DNA from: CAYSWH01 sp964434775 | GTDB lineage: Bacteria > Patescibacteriota > JACMRA01 | Length of the DNA: 7,210 nt | Direction: 5' to 3' | Assembly: GCA_964434775.1 (NCBI GenBank) | Contig: CAYSWH010000054.1 | Span: forward strand, 1-7,210 | In this document: piece by piece, positions 5,673-7,210 of the stretch | Numbering within the stretch: position 1 is the stretch's first letter | Layout of the letters: each line of letters begins with the position of its first letter | Translations under genes and position numbers: made by a program | The notes under the pieces: model-generated | The model's input: the letters and a program-made list of their open reading frames with translations, nothing else | Told to the model about the DNA's origin: nothing | Databases searched by the model: none

Positions 5673-7130
5673 ATGATTAATTATAAAACAATTAACTCCC
5701 TCAAGGGTCCGCTTGTATTTATTAACAAAACCGATAAAATTGGATACCAAGAAATTGTAAAAATAACTGATCCCAACGGAAAAGAAACATTTGGCCAGGT
5801 TATTGCTCTAGAAGGAGAAACTGCCGTGGTTCAACTCTTTTCCAATTCTGCAGGCTTGCAAATTGATAATGCAAAAGCAGTCTTTACCGGTGAAACAAAG
5901 AAAATTTCCCTTTCGCCTACAATTCTGGGAAGAGTCTTTAACGGATTTGGAGACCCGATTGATAATAAATCTAAAATCAAAGGAAAAGAAGCCGACGTAA
6001 ATATCCCTCTCACGGATCAAAACGGTAACGAAACAGTAGAACTCAAAGATCCACTCCCATATCATCATAGAGACATTGGCGGAGGAGCAATTAACCCTGC
6101 CAGACGATCCGAGCCTGATGATTTTATTCAGACGGGTATCTCTACTATCGATTTGACCAATACTGTAGTAAAAGGACAGAAAATCCCGATATTTTCCGGT
6201 AACGGTTTGCCGGACTTGGAAATTCTTACCCAAATTGCCACTCAAGCACGAACTAAAGATGTGGAGGATAAATTTGTTGTGGTTGTAGCTGCTATGGGCG
6301 TGACTACAGACCAATATCAATATGTTCAAGATCAATTGGAAAAAAGCGGGGCATTAACTCGAAGTGTAATGTTTGTAAACCTTGCTTCTGATCCTGTGGT
6401 GGAAAGAATTTTAACTCCGAGGCTTGCACTGACTGTTTCTGAGTACTTAGCATATGAACTGGGTTTCTCGGCCTTGGTATTGCTTTTTGATATGACCAAT
6501 TACGCTAATGCCATGAGAGAAATTTCCGCTGCTAAAAATGAAATTCCGGGAAGAGCCGGCTATCCGGGTTATCTTTATACAGACCTAGCCGGAATTTACG
6601 AAAGAGCAGGAATTGTTGACGGAAAACCGGGAAGCATCACTCAAATTCCCATCCTTTCGATGCCTAACGATGACAAAACTCATCCCATACCTGATCTCAC
6701 AGGTTACATTACCGAAGGACAAATTGTACTGGATAGATCAATTGACAAAAAAGGTTATTATCCTTGTATAAACATTCTTAGCTCTTTAAGTCGATTAAAA
6801 GATAAAGGGCAAGGTGAAGGAAAAACTAGAGATGACCATTCCAAAGTTGCCGATCAAATGTTTGCTTCCTTGGGTGAGTCTATCAAACAAGAAGAGTTGG
6901 CTCTGGTTTTGGGTCGAGATTCTCTTTCCGATGTTGGTAAAAAATATCTTGATTTTAAAGATCAGTATATGGAGAAATTTGTTAATCAAGGAAATGATTC
7001 CAGAGATATTGTAGATACTCTTGAAATTGCTTGGGATCTTTTCTCTATTCTTCCAAGAGAGGAACTCAAAAAACTCAATGATGATTTAATCAAAAAATAC
7101 GCTCGAGGTAGAATCAAAGTGTCTACTTAG
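5673..7130 (+). CDS. atpB: A/V-type ATP synthase subunit B (non-catalytic nucleotide-binding subunit)
   Basis: This is the regulatory B subunit of the A1/V1 hexamer. It alternates with catalytic A subunits in the cytoplasmic head of the proton- or sodium-translocating ATPase. The N-terminal barrel carries the GPLVFI signature (12-17). The core has GRVFNGFGDPID (86-97), FIQTGISTID (151-160), FSGNGLPDLE (174-183, the degenerate non-P-loop of B subunits) and GSITQIPILSMPNDDKTHPI (320-339). It continues with PDLTGYITEGQIVLDR (340-355) and SSLSRLKDKGQGEGKTRDDH (370-389), where Arg374 matches the arginine finger supplied to the A-subunit site. At 485 residues it is slightly longer than the usual 460-470, mainly from extra sequence at about 105-128. 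The ATG fits the family N-terminus but has no nearby ribosome site. The catalytic A subunit normally sits directly upstream and D downstream. Neither is here: the DHH gene precedes it and no plus-strand gene follows within 80 bases. Confidence 0.95.
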   Translation: MINYKTINSLKGPLVFINKTDKIGYQEIVKITDPNGKETFGQVIALEGETAVVQLFSNSAGLQIDNAKAVFTGETKKISLSPTILGRVFNGFGDPIDNKSKIKGKEADVNIPLTDQNGNETVELKDPLPYHHRDIGGGAINPARRSEPDDFIQTGISTIDLTNTVVKGQKIPIFSGNGLPDLEILTQIATQARTKDVEDKFVVVVAAMGVTTDQYQYVQDQLEKSGALTRSVMFVNLASDPVVERILTPRLALTVSEYLAYELGFSALVLLFDMTNYANAMREISAAKNEIPGRAGYPGYLYTDLAGIYERAGIVDGKPGSITQIPILSMPNDDKTHPIPDLTGYITEGQIVLDRSIDKKGYYPCINILSSLSRLKDKGQGEGKTRDDHSKVADQMFASLGESIKQEELALVLGRDSLSDVGKKYLDFKDQYMEKFVNQGNDSRDIVDTLEIAWDLFSILPREELKKLNDDLIKKYARGRIKVST

Positions 7131-7166
7131 ATGGAGACTTTTTAAAGCAAACATAACCCCCCGCAC

Positions 7167-7210
7167 TTAAATAACCTCCCCTACCTCAATCCTATCTATA
7201 AGCACAGAGG
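7167..7210 (-). CDS. Possible 3' end of a convergent gene running off the right edge
   Basis: A minus-strand frame is open from the window edge to a TAA at 7169-7167 and reads SVLIDRIEVGEVI. It resembles a plausible protein C-terminus with alternating hydrophobic and charged residues, but at 13 codons it cannot be identified. The plus strand here has only a five-codon frame after the atpB stop, and the C-rich tract at 7157-7162 is unlike the rest of the window. Confidence 0.3.
   Translation of the reverse strand, partial: SVLIDRIEVGEVI

Noticed and set aside
5808..6335. A 175-residue minus-strand frame inside atpB
   Set aside because: It lies wholly antisense to a strongly conserved gene, has Cys/Ser/Ile-rich composition typical of reverse-strand reading, and has no domain.
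1..7210. CRISPR array, tRNA, rRNA or insertion sequence
   Set aside because: No regularly spaced repeats, cloverleaf with a T-loop, rRNA-like conserved stretches or transposase motifs were seen on either strand.

Overview
The window is AT-rich DNA, most likely from a Candidate Phyla Radiation (Patescibacteria) bacterium. The evidence is a mixture of bacterial cell-wall genes (murB and a BadF-type sugar kinase) with genes of archaeal flavour (a DHH nuclease with an N-terminal OB fold and an A/V-type ATP synthase B subunit). Promoters match the bacterial sigma70 consensus and most starts lack a Shine-Dalgarno sequence. TAA, TAG and TGA all appear as stops and the intact genes contain no in-frame TGA, so this looks like the standard bacterial code and not the UGA-glycine code of Gracilibacteria. 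The phylum call is an inference and I cannot refine it.

Layout. At 1-183, a possible gene tail is followed by a consensus promoter (72-100) and, about 70 bases on, a UUCG-tetraloop terminator (152-177). No convincing ORF lies between them, so this is a candidate small RNA. At 139-705 (minus), a NYN-domain RNase-like gene is interrupted by one in-frame TAA. The stretch 706-1091 has no gene. It holds a small tandem repeat, a GC-richer run of nested hairpins (820-967) and the murB promoter. murB (1092-2180) and a BadF/BadG-type sugar kinase (2193-3128) sit 12 bases apart on the plus strand and form a likely cell-wall amino-sugar operon. They converge on a minus-strand gene for a membrane-anchored protein of unknown function (3255-3974).

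That gene and the DHH/OB-fold nuclease-like gene (4084-5580) are transcribed divergently from a 109-base region holding promoter-like elements on both strands. atpB of an A/V-type ATP synthase follows (5673-7130). It has its own promoter candidate and lacks the usual adjacent A and D subunit genes within the window. The last 80 bases hold no plus-strand gene but may contain the 3' end of a convergent minus-strand gene.

The more notable points are the nonsense-interrupted NYN gene with every expected acidic motif intact, the candidate ~70 nt RNA convergent with it, the hairpin array, the acidic insertion and Ser-to-Cys change in MurB, and the isolated atpB next to an archaeal-style nuclease. 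I did not find a clear new multi-gene system.
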